Positions 32,549 through 42,465 are shown, counted from the first letter of the stretch. The stretch is 64,000 bases of DNA from Sphingomonas sp. OV641 (GCF_900109205.1 NZ_FNZB01000001.1:62001-126000), one strand, 5' to 3'. Notes: a model not told the origin generated them from the sequence alone. A program made the numbers and translations.

Positions 32549-35389
32549 ATGCGCCAGCGCGCCCTTTATGCCTCCCTGCTCCTCGTGACGACGACGCTCG
32601 TCACCCCAGCCGCGCTGGCGCAGGTCGCGCCTTCGGGCGGGGCGCCGGCAACCGCCGGGCCGAGCACCGCCACCATCGCACCCGCCGAAGAGGCCACGAG
32701 CACCGACCAGGGCACGACCGCGCAGCCGGCCGATCCCCAGGCCGCCGGGGTGCCGGGGCAGCAGGAGCAGGAAGCGGAAGTTTCCGCGCCGGGCGTGGAT
32801 GCCGCGGCGGGCGGCGACATCGTGGTGGTCGGCCGCAACATTCCCAACTCCGTGCGGTCCACCGCGCAGGTGATCAGCGTCCTTTCCACCGCGGACATCG
32901 CACGAACCGGTGAGGGCGACATCGCCGGTGCACTGACCCGCGTGACCGGCCTGTCGGTCGTCGGCAACGGCTATGTCTTCGTGCGCGGCCTTGGCGACCG
33001 TTACTCCTCCGCGCTGCTCAACGGTTCGCCGCTGCCGAGCCCGGAGCCGCTGCGCCGGACGGTGCCGCTGGACATCTTTCCCACCACCATCGTCGGTTCG
33101 GCGCTGGTCCAGAAGACCTATTCGGTCAATTACCCCGGCGAGTTCGGTGGCGGTGTCATCAACCTGACCACCAAGGCCATCCCGGACGAGAATTTCGTCA
33201 CGTTCGGCGGCTCGCTAGGCGTCGATACCCAGACCACGGGCAAGCTCGGCAACACCTATTACGGCTCCAAGACCGACTGGCTCGGCTATGATTCGGGCGA
33301 GCGCGACGTGCCCGACTTCCTGCGCAATGCGCCGACCGGCTCGGGCGTGATCCCCACGGCGCAGGTGGCGCAGCTGTCCAACGCGCGCACCACGCTGCTC
33401 CAGCGCAACAACGACATTCCGCCGAACTGGTCGGCCGATCTGAACCTTGGTTTGGTGGGCGAGCTGGGTGCGGGCCGGATCGGCATGATCGCCACCGGCA
33501 GCGTGTCGAACACCTGGCGCACGCGCGCCACGACGCAGCAGGACACGATCAGCAACGACGGAACGCTGCGCAACGATTTCGATACGTTGATCACCGACAA
33601 TCGCGCGGTGGTGAACGGGCTGCTCGGGTTCGGATATGAGTTCGACGAGAACCGCATCCGCTGGACCAACGTCTATATCCACGACACCCTGAAGCAGGGG
33701 CGCGCCTCCGCCGCGACGGTGTACAACAACTCGTCGGGCAACCCGATCTTCCAGCAGAACACCAATTGGTTCGAGCGGCAGCTGATCGAAACGCAGCTGG
33801 TGGGCGAGTTCAAGCCGATCGACGATCTGTCGATCGACGTGCGCGGTGCCTATGCCAACTCCAAGCGCAACTCGCCCTACGAGCGCCAGTTCGTTTATAC
33901 CTGCAACACTGGCCTGAACGTCCAGGTGACGGAGCCGGTGAACGGCAGTGGGGTGAGCTGCCCGGGCGTGTGGCAGGCCACCAACGCCTTTGATCGCTTC
34001 GCGACGGTCGTGTTCAGCGAACTGAACGAGGATCTGTATTCCGGCCAGGCGGATGTCGCCTACAAGCTGCCGGGCGACCGGCCCTTCACGCTGTCTGCCG
34101 GCTATTACTACTCGCAGAACGAACGCTCGTCGCTGCGCCTGCCGTTCACCTATCAAACGGCGACCGGCGGGGCGATCCCGTTCCCGTGCAACCTCTTCCG
34201 CCCGGACTATCTGCTGTCACCTGACGTGCTGAACGGCTGCCCCGTGGCGACGACCGGCACGCCTGCCGACAATTCTGTGCAGCTGCGCTTCGACTCCGGC
34301 CTGAACGGCTCCTACGCTTATGACGCGAGCCTCAAGATCCATGCCGGCTACGTCCAGGCCGAAGCGGAGGCGATCGACGGCATCCGTGCGATCATCGGTG
34401 TCCGCTACGAGACGGCCAAGCAGGAGGTGACGCCGATCGGCGCGCTCTCCACCCGGCTGGACAATGATTATTTCCTGCCGGCGGCAACGCTGACCTGGAA
34501 TTTCGCCTCCGACATGCAGCTTCGCCTGGCGGCGGCGAAGACCATCGCGCGCCCGCAGTTCCGCGAATTGGCACCGCAGGCGTTCCGCGATTTCGAATCG
34601 GATCGCCTGTTCTTCGGTAACCCCAACCTGCGCGACTCGAAGCTCTACAATCTCGAAGCGCGGTACGAGTGGTTCTTCGATCGCGATCAGCGCCTGACCG
34701 CGGCCGGCTTCTACAAGCGGATCGACAATCCGATCGAGCAGGTCGGCTTCTATCCGACGCCTGACGCGCGCCTGCAGACCGGCTTCACCTATCTGCCCCG
34801 CGCGACCCTGTGGGGCGGCGAGGTCGAGGTGCAGAAGTACATCCCGCTCGACTTCATTTCGGACGGCATGGCCGGCAAGCGGGCGGTGATCATCGCCAAC
34901 TACACCTACACCCAGTCCAAGATCACCGCGGACGAACAGTGCGTTCCAAGCGTGCTGGGCATCACGCTGGGCGGCTGCGGCGACGGTTTCGCACCGGCTA
35001 ACCTCCAGTTCCGCGACGGCGCGCCGCTGACCGGCCAGTCGGATCACCTCGTGAACCTCCAGCTTGGCTATGAGGATCGCGACAATGACCTGCAGGCGAC
35101 GCTGCTGTTCAACTATGCCAGCGAGCGAGTGACCAATCGTGGCCCGTCGCTGCTGTCCGGTGTCGGGTTCCAGCCCGACATCATCGAGCGGCCGGGCATC
35201 CGCCTGGACTTCGTGGTGCGCCAGACGGTTGATTTCCTCGGCACCCGGCTCGAGCTGAAGGGCGAGGCGCGCAACCTGACGGGCACGCGCTATCAGGAAA
35301 GCCAGACCTTCGATGATGGCCAGCGCGTCTTCATCAACCGCTATGAGCAGGGTCGGATGATCACGCTGGGCGCCAGCGTCACCTTCTGA
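32549..35389 (+). CDS. TonB-dependent outer membrane receptor
   Basis: The 946-residue protein has a signal peptide (LLLVTTTLVTPAALAQ), an 80-residue Pro/Ala/Gln/Glu-rich spacer, a TonB-box-like stretch GGDIVVVGRNIPN near residue 93, a plug domain (IARTGEGDIAGALTRVTGLS, YVFVRGLGDRYSSALLNGSP, EFGGGVINLTTK) and a 22-strand barrel ending ITLGASVTF with the terminal Phe needed by BamA. It resembles receptors co-encoded with beta-helix lipoproteins in Caulobacterales/Sphingomonadales. It should import an unknown substrate using proton motive force via TonB. It is separated from the lipoprotein gene by 93 bases without an obvious terminator. Confidence 0.92.
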   Translation: MRQRALYASLLLVTTTLVTPAALAQVAPSGGAPATAGPSTATIAPAEEATSTDQGTTAQPADPQAAGVPGQQEQEAEVSAPGVDAAAGGDIVVVGRNIPNSVRSTAQVISVLSTADIARTGEGDIAGALTRVTGLSVVGNGYVFVRGLGDRYSSALLNGSPLPSPEPLRRTVPLDIFPTTIVGSALVQKTYSVNYPGEFGGGVINLTTKAIPDENFVTFGGSLGVDTQTTGKLGNTYYGSKTDWLGYDSGERDVPDFLRNAPTGSGVIPTAQVAQLSNARTTLLQRNNDIPPNWSADLNLGLVGELGAGRIGMIATGSVSNTWRTRATTQQDTISNDGTLRNDFDTLITDNRAVVNGLLGFGYEFDENRIRWTNVYIHDTLKQGRASAATVYNNSSGNPIFQQNTNWFERQLIETQLVGEFKPIDDLSIDVRGAYANSKRNSPYERQFVYTCNTGLNVQVTEPVNGSGVSCPGVWQATNAFDRFATVVFSELNEDLYSGQADVAYKLPGDRPFTLSAGYYYSQNERSSLRLPFTYQTATGGAIPFPCNLFRPDYLLSPDVLNGCPVATTGTPADNSVQLRFDSGLNGSYAYDASLKIHAGYVQAEAEAIDGIRAIIGVRYETAKQEVTPIGALSTRLDNDYFLPAATLTWNFASDMQLRLAAAKTIARPQFRELAPQAFRDFESDRLFFGNPNLRDSKLYNLEARYEWFFDRDQRLTAAGFYKRIDNPIEQVGFYPTPDARLQTGFTYLPRATLWGGEVEVQKYIPLDFISDGMAGKRAVIIANYTYTQSKITADEQCVPSVLGITLGGCGDGFAPANLQFRDGAPLTGQSDHLVNLQLGYEDRDNDLQATLLFNYASERVTNRGPSLLSGVGFQPDIIERPGIRLDFVVRQTVDFLGTRLELKGEARNLTGTRYQESQTFDDGQRVFINRYEQGRMITLGASVTF

Positions 35390-35445
35390 CCTGCCGGCAA
35401 TCGGGTCGCGATCGCGCCGGTCCGTGCCAGCATCGCGACCAATAT

Positions 35446-35476
35446 CGCCCCGGATCCGCCCAAGCGGTCCGGGGCG
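35446..35476 (+). terminator. Hairpin terminator candidate after the TonB receptor
   Basis: CGCCCCGGATCCGC pairs with GCGGTCCGGGGCG (one bulged base) around CCAA, 57 bases after the receptor stop. Downstream sequence is AACTTGTG, so the T-tract is poor. Confidence 0.5.
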
Positions 35477-35612
35477 AACTTGTGTCCGGACGAAGCGGCG
35501 GGCAGGGGCGCGCGTGAGGCATGGCCGGCGGGCGCGCGACATATTACACTGATGTGCAATGTCGCTGTAACATCGCGGACATAGCGGCGGCTGCGCGGGG
35601 ATTGGCAGATAC

Positions 35613-36446
35613 ATGCGATTGAACTTCGACGCCCGCGCGAAGGCGATCCTGCGGCGGGTGCCCGTCGTGAACGTCTATTCGCTGGCGGAACTGGTCTTGC
35701 TCGGCGCGCTGGCGATCCAGTGCGCGCGGCTGGTGTGGACGGTGGTGACGCCGGTATCGCCACTTGGTGAGTGGCGACCGGCGGGCGTCGTGCTGCCGGC
35801 TGCGCCTGGCGAGGTGTTGCGCGGCTTCGATCCGTTCTTCCGGATCAGCGGCGCCGCGACGCAGAGCGGCGCCGGAGTCGTGACCTCGCTGCAACTCACC
35901 CTCTTTGGAACGCGGATCGACGAAGCGACCGGCCGCGGCTCGGCAATCCTTGCGGGCCCCGACAATGTGCAGCAGAGCGTGGCAGTGGGCGAGGAGATCA
36001 TGCCCGGCGTCGTGCTCCGGCAAGTCGCCTTCGACCATGTCACCATCGAGCGAAGCGGCGCGCGCGAGGATCTTTTCCTCGACCAATCGGCGGGTGCCGC
36101 CACGCCAACCCCCGTGCCCGGCGAGGCCGATCAGCCCGCAGCGCCACCACCACCCAGTGCAGGAATAACAGTGCAGCAGTTTCAGCGTGAAATCGGCTTC
36201 GTGCCGCGGGTGGAAGGGGGACGGATCAGCGGACTCGTCGTGCGGCCAGTGGGCCCCGGCGCCGCGTTCCGTGCGGCGGGCCTGAAGGAAGGCGACATCG
36301 TCACGGAGATCGGCGGGCGTGCCGTTCAGGGCCCAGGCGACATAGAGCGGCTGGCCACGCAATATGCTGATGGCGGCGCGATCGCGATCACGGTGGAACG
36401 GGGCGGCCAGACGCTGCCGCTCAGCGTGCAGGTGAGCGCACAATGA
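35613..36446 (+). CDS. gspC: Type II secretion system protein GspC
   Basis: The 277-residue inner-membrane protein is the first gene of a 12-gene T2SS operon. One membrane helix (VYSLAELVLLGALAIQ, near residues 20-45) is followed by the periplasmic homology region (FDPFFRISG, LTLFGTRIDEATGRGSAIL, VAVGEEIMPGVVLRQVAFD) that contacts GspD, a Pro-rich linker (PPPPSAG) and a C-terminal PDZ domain (VRPVGPGAAFRAAGLKEGDI, IGGRAVQGPGD). GspC couples the inner-membrane platform to the secretin. Its stop overlaps gspD by ATGA. Confidence 0.92.
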   Translation: MRLNFDARAKAILRRVPVVNVYSLAELVLLGALAIQCARLVWTVVTPVSPLGEWRPAGVVLPAAPGEVLRGFDPFFRISGAATQSGAGVVTSLQLTLFGTRIDEATGRGSAILAGPDNVQQSVAVGEEIMPGVVLRQVAFDHVTIERSGAREDLFLDQSAGAATPTPVPGEADQPAAPPPPSAGITVQQFQREIGFVPRVEGGRISGLVVRPVGPGAAFRAAGLKEGDIVTEIGGRAVQGPGDIERLATQYADGGAIAITVERGGQTLPLSVQVSAQ

Positions 36447-38635
36447 AGCGCTGGATGCTCGCGCCGGCGCTGGCGCTCGTCCTTGCCGCTCAGGCGCATG
36501 CGCAAACGACGCTGAACGTGCGCGACGCCGATATCCGCGCCTTTATCGCCGATGCGGCAAAGGTGACTGGGCGGACCTTCATCATCGACAGCCGGGTGCA
36601 GGGAAAGGTGACGGTGGTCACTGACCGGCCGCTCAGCCGGTCCGAATATTTCGAGGTGTTCCTCTCCACCTTGCGGGCCAACGGGCTTGTCACCGTGCCG
36701 ACGGCGAATGGCGCGCTGCGCGTCCAGCCGATCGAGAATGCCGCCTCGCAGCCGGGCCGGATCGGCTCCAGCGGCGCGGCACGTAACCAGTTCGTGACGG
36801 AGATCGTGCGGCTGCGGGCGATCGACGCGCAGTCGGCGGTCGATACGGTGCGCCCGCTTGTTTCCGCGCAGGGCTCCGTCAGCGCCAATCGCGCGGGCAG
36901 TTCGATCGTGATCGCCGATTTCGCCGACAATGTGCGCCGGGTGCGCGAGGTGCTGCGGCGGATCGACACGGACAATAATTCGACGCGAGTGATCGCGCTG
37001 AAGAACGCCGGCGCGCGCGACATCGCGACCGCGCTGCAGGGGCTGCTGGGAACGCCAGCGCAGGGGCAGACCGCCAGCGCCAGCGTGGTGCCGGTGGAAG
37101 GCGCGAACTCGATTGCCCTGCGCGGCGATCCATCCACGGTCGCACGGCTGGCACAGGTGGCGCTTGATCTCGATCAGAAGGCCAAGAGCGGCACAGAAAT
37201 CCGCGTGGTCTTCCTGGAACATGCCGATGCCGCGCAGCTGCTGCCGGTTCTCCAGCAGCTTGTCGGGCAGACGCCCGATTCAGTGCCACAGAACCAGCTC
37301 AGCCAATCGAACTTCGGCGCCTCCACCAGCAGCAACGGCACGAGCGGTCAGCCCAGCGTCAGCACCGGCAGCCAGACGCAAAGCCAGAGCGCGCCCGGCG
37401 GCGGATCCAGCGGGCAGGCGGCGGTGCAGGCGCAGGGCGGCCGGGCGCCCGCCGTCGTCACGCGCTTCGTCGGCGCGAATGCAATCGTGATCGCCGCCCC
37501 GGCCGACATCCAGCGCCAGCTTGCCGAAGTGGTGCGTCAGCTCGACACGCGGCGCGAACAGGTGCTGGTGGAGGCGATCGTCGCCGAGGTATCCGACGTG
37601 ACGGCGAGCCGGCTGGGATTCCAGTTCCTGCTCGGCAGCCTGTCGGGCGGTGCTTTTGGCGCAACGAGCTTTTCCAATTCGGCGCCCAATCTGCTGACCA
37701 TCGCCGGCGCGATCGGCGCGCGCGAGATCGGTGGCACGACCACGACGGTGGTGGGCGCCGATGGCACGCGGACGACGACCAGCACCGGCAATACCGCCAG
37801 CGACGCACTGGCCCAGCAGGCGATCAATTCCATCCTGGGCGCAGGCGGCGGCTTTGCCGGGTTTGGCGGCAATATCGGCGGAGACACGATCTTCGGCACG
37901 ATCATCAATGCCGTGAAGAGCGACACGACGTCGAACCTGCTGCAGGCACCGAGCCTCATCACGCTCGACAATCAGGAAGCGCGCATCCTGGTGGGCCAGG
38001 AAATCCCGATCACCACCGGCCAGGCGCTGAGCCAGAACTTCGACAATGCGTTTCGCACAGTGCAGCGCGAGAATGTCGGCATCCAGCTGGAGGTGCGGCC
38101 GCAGGTCAATTCCTCAGGCTCGATCAAGCTGTTCCTGCACCAGCAGGTGAGCTCGATCGCCGGGCCGGTCAGCGACGACAATTCGGATCTGATCCTGAAC
38201 AAGCGCGAGGTGGAAACCACGCTGACCGTCGATGACGGGCAGATCGCGATCATCGGCGGGCTTTTGAGCGATGACGAGCGGCGCACACTGGAAAAGCTGC
38301 CCCTGCTGGGCGACATACCGGTGATCGGCAACCTGTTCCGCTCCAAGGCGCGGCAGCGATCGAAGACGAACCTCATGGTGTTCATCCGACCAACAATCCT
38401 GCGTTCCTCCGACGACAATCGCCGGGTGACGGAGCAGCGTTATGGCTATCTGCGGCTTCAGCAAGGCCAGCATGATCCGGCGCGCGAGCCGTCGATCGAC
38501 GAACTGGTGCGCGATTACATGGGGGCCGCGGCGCCTATCCCCTCAGCACCGGTGCCAGGCAATATCGAGGATCCGCGAGTGAACGTGCCGGTGCAGCGCA
38601 ATTCCACCGTGACCATCAAGCGACGGGACAAGTGA
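36443..38635 (+). CDS. gspD: Type II secretion system secretin GspD
   Basis: The 730-residue outer-membrane channel protein has a signal peptide (LALVLAAQAHAQ), N0 domain (LNVRDADIRAFIADAAKVTG), N1-N3 domains (VIALKNAGARDIATALQGL, VFLEHADAAQLLPVLQQL) and the secretin core with VEAIVAEVSDVTASRLGFQF, NLLQAPSLITLDNQEARILV, VGQEIPITTG and the closing FIRPTIL. Between about residues 280 and 335 there is a Ser/Gln/Gly/Thr-rich low-complexity insert (SSNGTSGQPSVSTGSQTQSQ). No pilotin gene is present nearby. Its stop overlaps gspE by GTGA. Confidence 0.95.
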   Translation: MKRWMLAPALALVLAAQAHAQTTLNVRDADIRAFIADAAKVTGRTFIIDSRVQGKVTVVTDRPLSRSEYFEVFLSTLRANGLVTVPTANGALRVQPIENAASQPGRIGSSGAARNQFVTEIVRLRAIDAQSAVDTVRPLVSAQGSVSANRAGSSIVIADFADNVRRVREVLRRIDTDNNSTRVIALKNAGARDIATALQGLLGTPAQGQTASASVVPVEGANSIALRGDPSTVARLAQVALDLDQKAKSGTEIRVVFLEHADAAQLLPVLQQLVGQTPDSVPQNQLSQSNFGASTSSNGTSGQPSVSTGSQTQSQSAPGGGSSGQAAVQAQGGRAPAVVTRFVGANAIVIAAPADIQRQLAEVVRQLDTRREQVLVEAIVAEVSDVTASRLGFQFLLGSLSGGAFGATSFSNSAPNLLTIAGAIGAREIGGTTTTVVGADGTRTTTSTGNTASDALAQQAINSILGAGGGFAGFGGNIGGDTIFGTIINAVKSDTTSNLLQAPSLITLDNQEARILVGQEIPITTGQALSQNFDNAFRTVQRENVGIQLEVRPQVNSSGSIKLFLHQQVSSIAGPVSDDNSDLILNKREVETTLTVDDGQIAIIGGLLSDDERRTLEKLPLLGDIPVIGNLFRSKARQRSKTNLMVFIRPTILRSSDDNRRVTEQRYGYLRLQQGQHDPAREPSIDELVRDYMGAAAPIPSAPVPGNIEDPRVNVPVQRNSTVTIKRRDK

Positions 38636-40212
38636 TCAGGACCAGCCGAGACTTGTCGTCGCCTGCGCCGCTGCCGGCGACGTTGGCAGCGGAGGGCGCG
38701 ATCATCCCGGCAGAGGGCGCGGGCGGCCCGTCGCCGATCAGCGGCCTGGAGAATGAGCCCGCGCTGGTCGCCTTGCCTTATGCCTTCGCGCGCAGGTTCG
38801 GCGTGACGCTGTCTGGCGAGGCGGTGGCGTTGCGGGAAGGCGCGGATCCCAAAGCGTTGATCGAAGTGCGCCGGGTGCTTGGGCGTCCGTTCGACGTGAC
38901 GGTGCTGGAGCCGGCGGCGTTCGATCGGCTGCTTGGTGACAATTACGCGATGGATGGCCAGGCGACGGCGCTCGCGGCCGTAGGCATGGGCGATGAGCTG
39001 GACCTGCTGGCGGACGGCATTCCCACGGCTGAAGACCTGCTGGATACGGCGGACGATGCGCCTGCCATCCGGCTGATCAATGGCGTGATCGCCGACGCCG
39101 CCCGCAACGGCGTGTCCGACATTCACATCGAGCCCTATGAGACCGGCCTGGTCGTGCGGATGCGCGTGGATGGCGTGCTGCGCGAAACGCTGCGCATGCC
39201 GCCGCATGTCGCGCCGGTCGTGGTGAGCCGCATTAAGGTGATGGCGCGGCTGGATATTGCCGAGCGCCGGGTGCCGCAGGACGGGCGTATGGGCCTGACG
39301 CTGGGCGGCAAGCTGCTGGACGTGCGCGTCTCCACGCTACCGAGCCGCGCCGGCGAGCGTGTCGTGCTGCGTATTCTGGACAAGGACAATGCCGGGATCG
39401 ACCTCGATGCACTCGGCATGTCCCGGCCGATGCACGCGATGCTGGAAGCGGCCGTCAACGAGCCCAATGGCATCGTGCTGGTCACCGGGCCGACCGGCAG
39501 CGGCAAGACCACGACGCTATATGCCGCACTACGCCTGTTGAACGACGGCAGCCGCAACATCCTGACGGTCGAAGACCCGGTCGAATATGCGGTGGAAGGG
39601 GTCGGCCAGACTCAGGTGAACGCCAAGGTGGGGCTGACCTTTGCCGCGGGCCTGCGGGCGATCCTGCGACAGGATCCCGACGTCGTGATGGTCGGCGAGA
39701 TCCGCGACCGGGAAACAGCGGAGATCGCGGTGCAGGCGTCACTGACGGGCCACCTGGTGCTCTCCACGGTGCACACCAACGACGCGATCGGCGCCATTAC
39801 GCGCATGCGCGACATGAAGGTGGAGCCTTTTCTGCTGGCCTCCACGCTGCGCGCGGTCATCGCGCAGCGGCTGGTGCGGCGGCTGTGCCCGGCGTGCCGG
39901 CGGCCGCTGCCGGCCGGGGAGACGGTGGCGCCGCTGCTGGGCATCGCACGCGACGCGACGGTGTTTGAACCCGCTGGTTGTGCCGAGTGCAACCACAGCG
40001 GCTTCAAGGGACGCGTCGGCGTGTTCGAGGCGGTGCGGATCGACGAAACGGTGCGGCGGATGATCAATGATGGCGCTGACGAAGCGTCCATATCGGCCCA
40101 TGCCTTTGCCCGTTCCGAGACGCTGAGCGCGGCGGCCCGGCGGATGGTGGAAGAAGGCGTCACGACTCCCGAGGAAGCCGTCCGCGTGTCGCGGCGCGAA
40201 GACAATGATTGA
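38632..40212 (+). CDS. gspE: Type II secretion system ATPase GspE
   Basis: The 526-residue cytoplasmic ATPase starts at GTG 38632. The N-terminal domain (ALVALPYAFARRFGVTL) binds GspL; the motor has DIHIEPYETGLVVRMRVDGV, Walker A GPTGSGKTTT near residue 285, the Asp box, Walker B QDPDVVMVGEIRDRETAEIA and the His box LVLSTVHTNDA. A tetracysteine zinc site CPAC...CAEC near residues 420-450 separates GspE from many type IV pilus relatives. It powers pseudopilus assembly. gspF follows after 82 bases. Confidence 0.95.
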   Translation: MIRTSRDLSSPAPLPATLAAEGAIIPAEGAGGPSPISGLENEPALVALPYAFARRFGVTLSGEAVALREGADPKALIEVRRVLGRPFDVTVLEPAAFDRLLGDNYAMDGQATALAAVGMGDELDLLADGIPTAEDLLDTADDAPAIRLINGVIADAARNGVSDIHIEPYETGLVVRMRVDGVLRETLRMPPHVAPVVVSRIKVMARLDIAERRVPQDGRMGLTLGGKLLDVRVSTLPSRAGERVVLRILDKDNAGIDLDALGMSRPMHAMLEAAVNEPNGIVLVTGPTGSGKTTTLYAALRLLNDGSRNILTVEDPVEYAVEGVGQTQVNAKVGLTFAAGLRAILRQDPDVVMVGEIRDRETAEIAVQASLTGHLVLSTVHTNDAIGAITRMRDMKVEPFLLASTLRAVIAQRLVRRLCPACRRPLPAGETVAPLLGIARDATVFEPAGCAECNHSGFKGRVGVFEAVRIDETVRRMINDGADEASISAHAFARSETLSAAARRMVEEGVTTPEEAVRVSRREDND

Positions 40213-40294
40213 TCGTTTACAGGTTCTTGTGCCCGCATCTTGCTGCATCGTGACAGCTTCGGGCGCGATGCACGGCGATCGGGAGTGAGGCGCA

Positions 40295-41518
40295 GTGCCT
40301 GACTTCGACTATCTGGCGATCGACACGCGGGGGCAGGAGACGCGCGGGCATGTTGCCGCGGCCGACGCGGAGGCGGCGCGCGCCGTGCTGGACCGACGGC
40401 GACTCTACGTGGTGCGGATCGAGCCCGGCAGCGCACCGGCAGCGCGGGGGCGCCCTTTGTTCGGCCTGCAGGTCGGCCGCCCGAAGATGTCGGGCAAGCA
40501 GCTTACCCTGTTCACCCGCCAGCTCGCCACGCTTTCGCGCGTGTCGCCGCTGGAGGAATCGCTGCGCACCATCACGCGCCAGACCGAGCACGAAAAGGTG
40601 CGCACCGTCGTTCAGACCGTTCACGCAGGCGTGGTGGAAGGGCGTCGGCTGGCCGATGCGATGGGGCGGGAGCCGAAGAGCTTTCCGCCTTTGTATCGCG
40701 CGATGGTGGCCGCCGGCGAAAGCTCCGGCACGCTGCCCGCGATCCTGGAGCGGCTTTCCGCCCTGCTGGAACGACAGGCAGAAATACGTGGCAAGCTGCT
40801 GACAGCACTTGCTTATCCATCGATCCTCGCCTGTGTCGCCATGGGCGTGGTGGCGGCGCTGATGATCTTTGTTGTTCCGCAGGTGGTGGAGCAGTTCGAT
40901 ACCGTCGGACAGGAGCTGCCGGTGCTGACCCGCATCGTGATCGGTATCTCCGACGTGCTGGTCGGATGGTGGTGGCTGATGCTGCTGGTGATGGCGCTGA
41001 TGATCGGCGGGTTCGTGGTCGCGCTTCGGCAACCGCCGGTTCGCCTGGCATTCGACACCTGGCTGCTGCGTATTCCGCTGCTGGGGCGGTTGCTGCGTGA
41101 CCTTCATGCAGCGCGCATGGCGCGCACGCTGGCGACCATGGTGGCCAGCCGCCTGCCACTGCTGGAGGGACTGGCGCTGACTGCGGGCACGATCCACAAC
41201 CGCCGGCTGAAGCTCGCGTCGGACCAGATCACGGAGGCGATCCGTGGCGGTGGCAGCCTTTCATCGGCGATGCGGCGGGCGGCGGTGTTCCCCCCCTTGC
41301 TCACCTATCTCGCGGCATCCGGCGAAGCGGCCGGGCGGCTGGACGAGATGCTGGAGCGTGCCGCCGATTACCTGGAGCGCGAATTCGACCGCTTCACGGC
41401 CACCGCCATGTCGCTGCTGGAGCCGGCCATCATCGTGGTGATGGGCGGCATCGTGGCGACGATCGTGCTATCTATCCTGCTTCCCATCCTGCAGCTGAAC
41501 ACGCTTGCCGGGCAATGA
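40295..41518 (+). CDS. gspF: Type II secretion system platform protein GspF
   Basis: The 407-residue inner-membrane protein starts at GTG 40295 behind GGGAGTGAGG. Two homologous T2SSF domains are visible (KQLTLFTRQLATLSRVSPLE near residue 70 and LHAARMARTLATMVASRLPL near residue 270) with three membrane helices (ILACVAMGVVAALMIFVVPQ, WWWLMLLVMALMIGGFVVAL, IIVVMGGIVATIVLSILLPI). FTRQ and ARTL motifs are typical. It anchors GspE and the pseudopilus base. It overlaps gspG by ATGA. Confidence 0.94.
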   Translation: MPDFDYLAIDTRGQETRGHVAAADAEAARAVLDRRRLYVVRIEPGSAPAARGRPLFGLQVGRPKMSGKQLTLFTRQLATLSRVSPLEESLRTITRQTEHEKVRTVVQTVHAGVVEGRRLADAMGREPKSFPPLYRAMVAAGESSGTLPAILERLSALLERQAEIRGKLLTALAYPSILACVAMGVVAALMIFVVPQVVEQFDTVGQELPVLTRIVIGISDVLVGWWWLMLLVMALMIGGFVVALRQPPVRLAFDTWLLRIPLLGRLLRDLHAARMARTLATMVASRLPLLEGLALTAGTIHNRRLKLASDQITEAIRGGGSLSSAMRRAAVFPPLLTYLAASGEAAGRLDEMLERAADYLEREFDRFTATAMSLLEPAIIVVMGGIVATIVLSILLPILQLNTLAGQ

Positions 41519-41967
41519 GAGACATCATGCGTAAAGAATTGAAAAAGCGTAGCAAGAGGAACGGCTTCACGCTGGTCGAGCTGATGGTGGTGATCGTCAT
41601 CATCGGTCTGCTCGCCACCATCGTGGCGCTGAACGTCATCCCGTCGGGCGACACGGCGAAGGTGCAGAAGGCGAAGGCCGATATTGCCACGATCGAGCAG
41701 GCGCTCGAAATGTATCGTCTGCAGCAGAACAGCTATCCGACAACCGCGCAGGGGCTGGAGGCACTGGTGACCGCGCCCGCCGGTCTCTCCAATCCCGCGG
41801 CCTATCAGGCGGGCGGCTATATCAAGCGGCTGCCGGACGATCCCTGGGGCCGAGCCTATCTTTATGCTTCGCCGGGCAAGCACGGTGCTGCGGACATCTG
41901 GAGCAATGGTGCGGACGGCCAGGAAGGTGGCGAGGGCATCAACGCCGACATCGGTTCCTGGCAGTAA
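41515..41967 (+). CDS. gspG: Type II secretion major pseudopilin GspG
   Basis: The 150-residue pseudopilin has a leader ending KRNG and the mature start FTLVELMVVIVIIGLLATIV with Glu5. The conserved GspG core follows: QNSYPTTAQGLEALV, YIKRLPDDPWGRAYLY, and the Asp-rich calcium loop region near SNGADGQEGGEG. A second in-frame ATG at 41527 is an alternative start. It requires a prepilin peptidase (GspO/PilD), which is not in this window. Confidence 0.96.
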   Translation: MRDIMRKELKKRSKRNGFTLVELMVVIVIIGLLATIVALNVIPSGDTAKVQKAKADIATIEQALEMYRLQQNSYPTTAQGLEALVTAPAGLSNPAAYQAGGYIKRLPDDPWGRAYLYASPGKHGAADIWSNGADGQEGGEGINADIGSWQ

Positions 41968-41976
41968 GGACGGGAG

Positions 41977-42465
41977 TTGGCCGCTCGTGCCGCCTTGCGC
42001 CTGTGTGACCGCCTGAAGGTGGGTCGGCGGACGGCGGAGCGTGGCTTCACCCTTGTCGAGCTGATGATCGTGATCGCCGTGATCGGCCTTGCCTCCGCCG
42101 CCGCGGTGCTCGCCATGCCCGACCCGCGCGGGCGGCTGGTGGACGAAGGCGCGCGCTTTGCCACGCGAGTCCGGGCGGCCCGCGATGCGGCGGTGATCGG
42201 CGGCCGACCGGTGAGCGTGTGGGTCACGCCTGCCGGCTATGGCTTTGACGAGCGGCGCGGCGGACAGTGGATCGCGATTGCGGAAAAGCCGCTGCGCGTT
42301 GCGCAATGGAGCGACGGGACGCAGGCGATCCTGTCGGAACGTGCGCGCGTGACGTTCGACTCGACCGGCATGGCTGACCGGATGCTGGAGGTGTCGCTTC
42401 GCCGGGATCGGACGCGGATCACGGTGACGGTGGGCGATCAGACGGGCGCGCGGGTGAATGGCTGA
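41977..42465 (+). CDS. gspH: Type II secretion minor pseudopilin GspH
   Basis: The 162-residue protein starts at TTG 41977 behind GGACGGGAG; no closer ATG exists. The prepilin cleavage site is ERGFTLVELMIVIAVIGLA near residue 22. The rest is the GspH beta domain (RFATRVRAARDAAVIGGRPV, VWVTPAGYGFDERRGGQW). It is part of the pseudopilus tip complex. The gene overlaps gspI by 8 bases. Confidence 0.88.
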   Translation: MAARAALRLCDRLKVGRRTAERGFTLVELMIVIAVIGLASAAAVLAMPDPRGRLVDEGARFATRVRAARDAAVIGGRPVSVWVTPAGYGFDERRGGQWIAIAEKPLRVAQWSDGTQAILSERARVTFDSTGMADRMLEVSLRRDRTRITVTVGDQTGARVNG

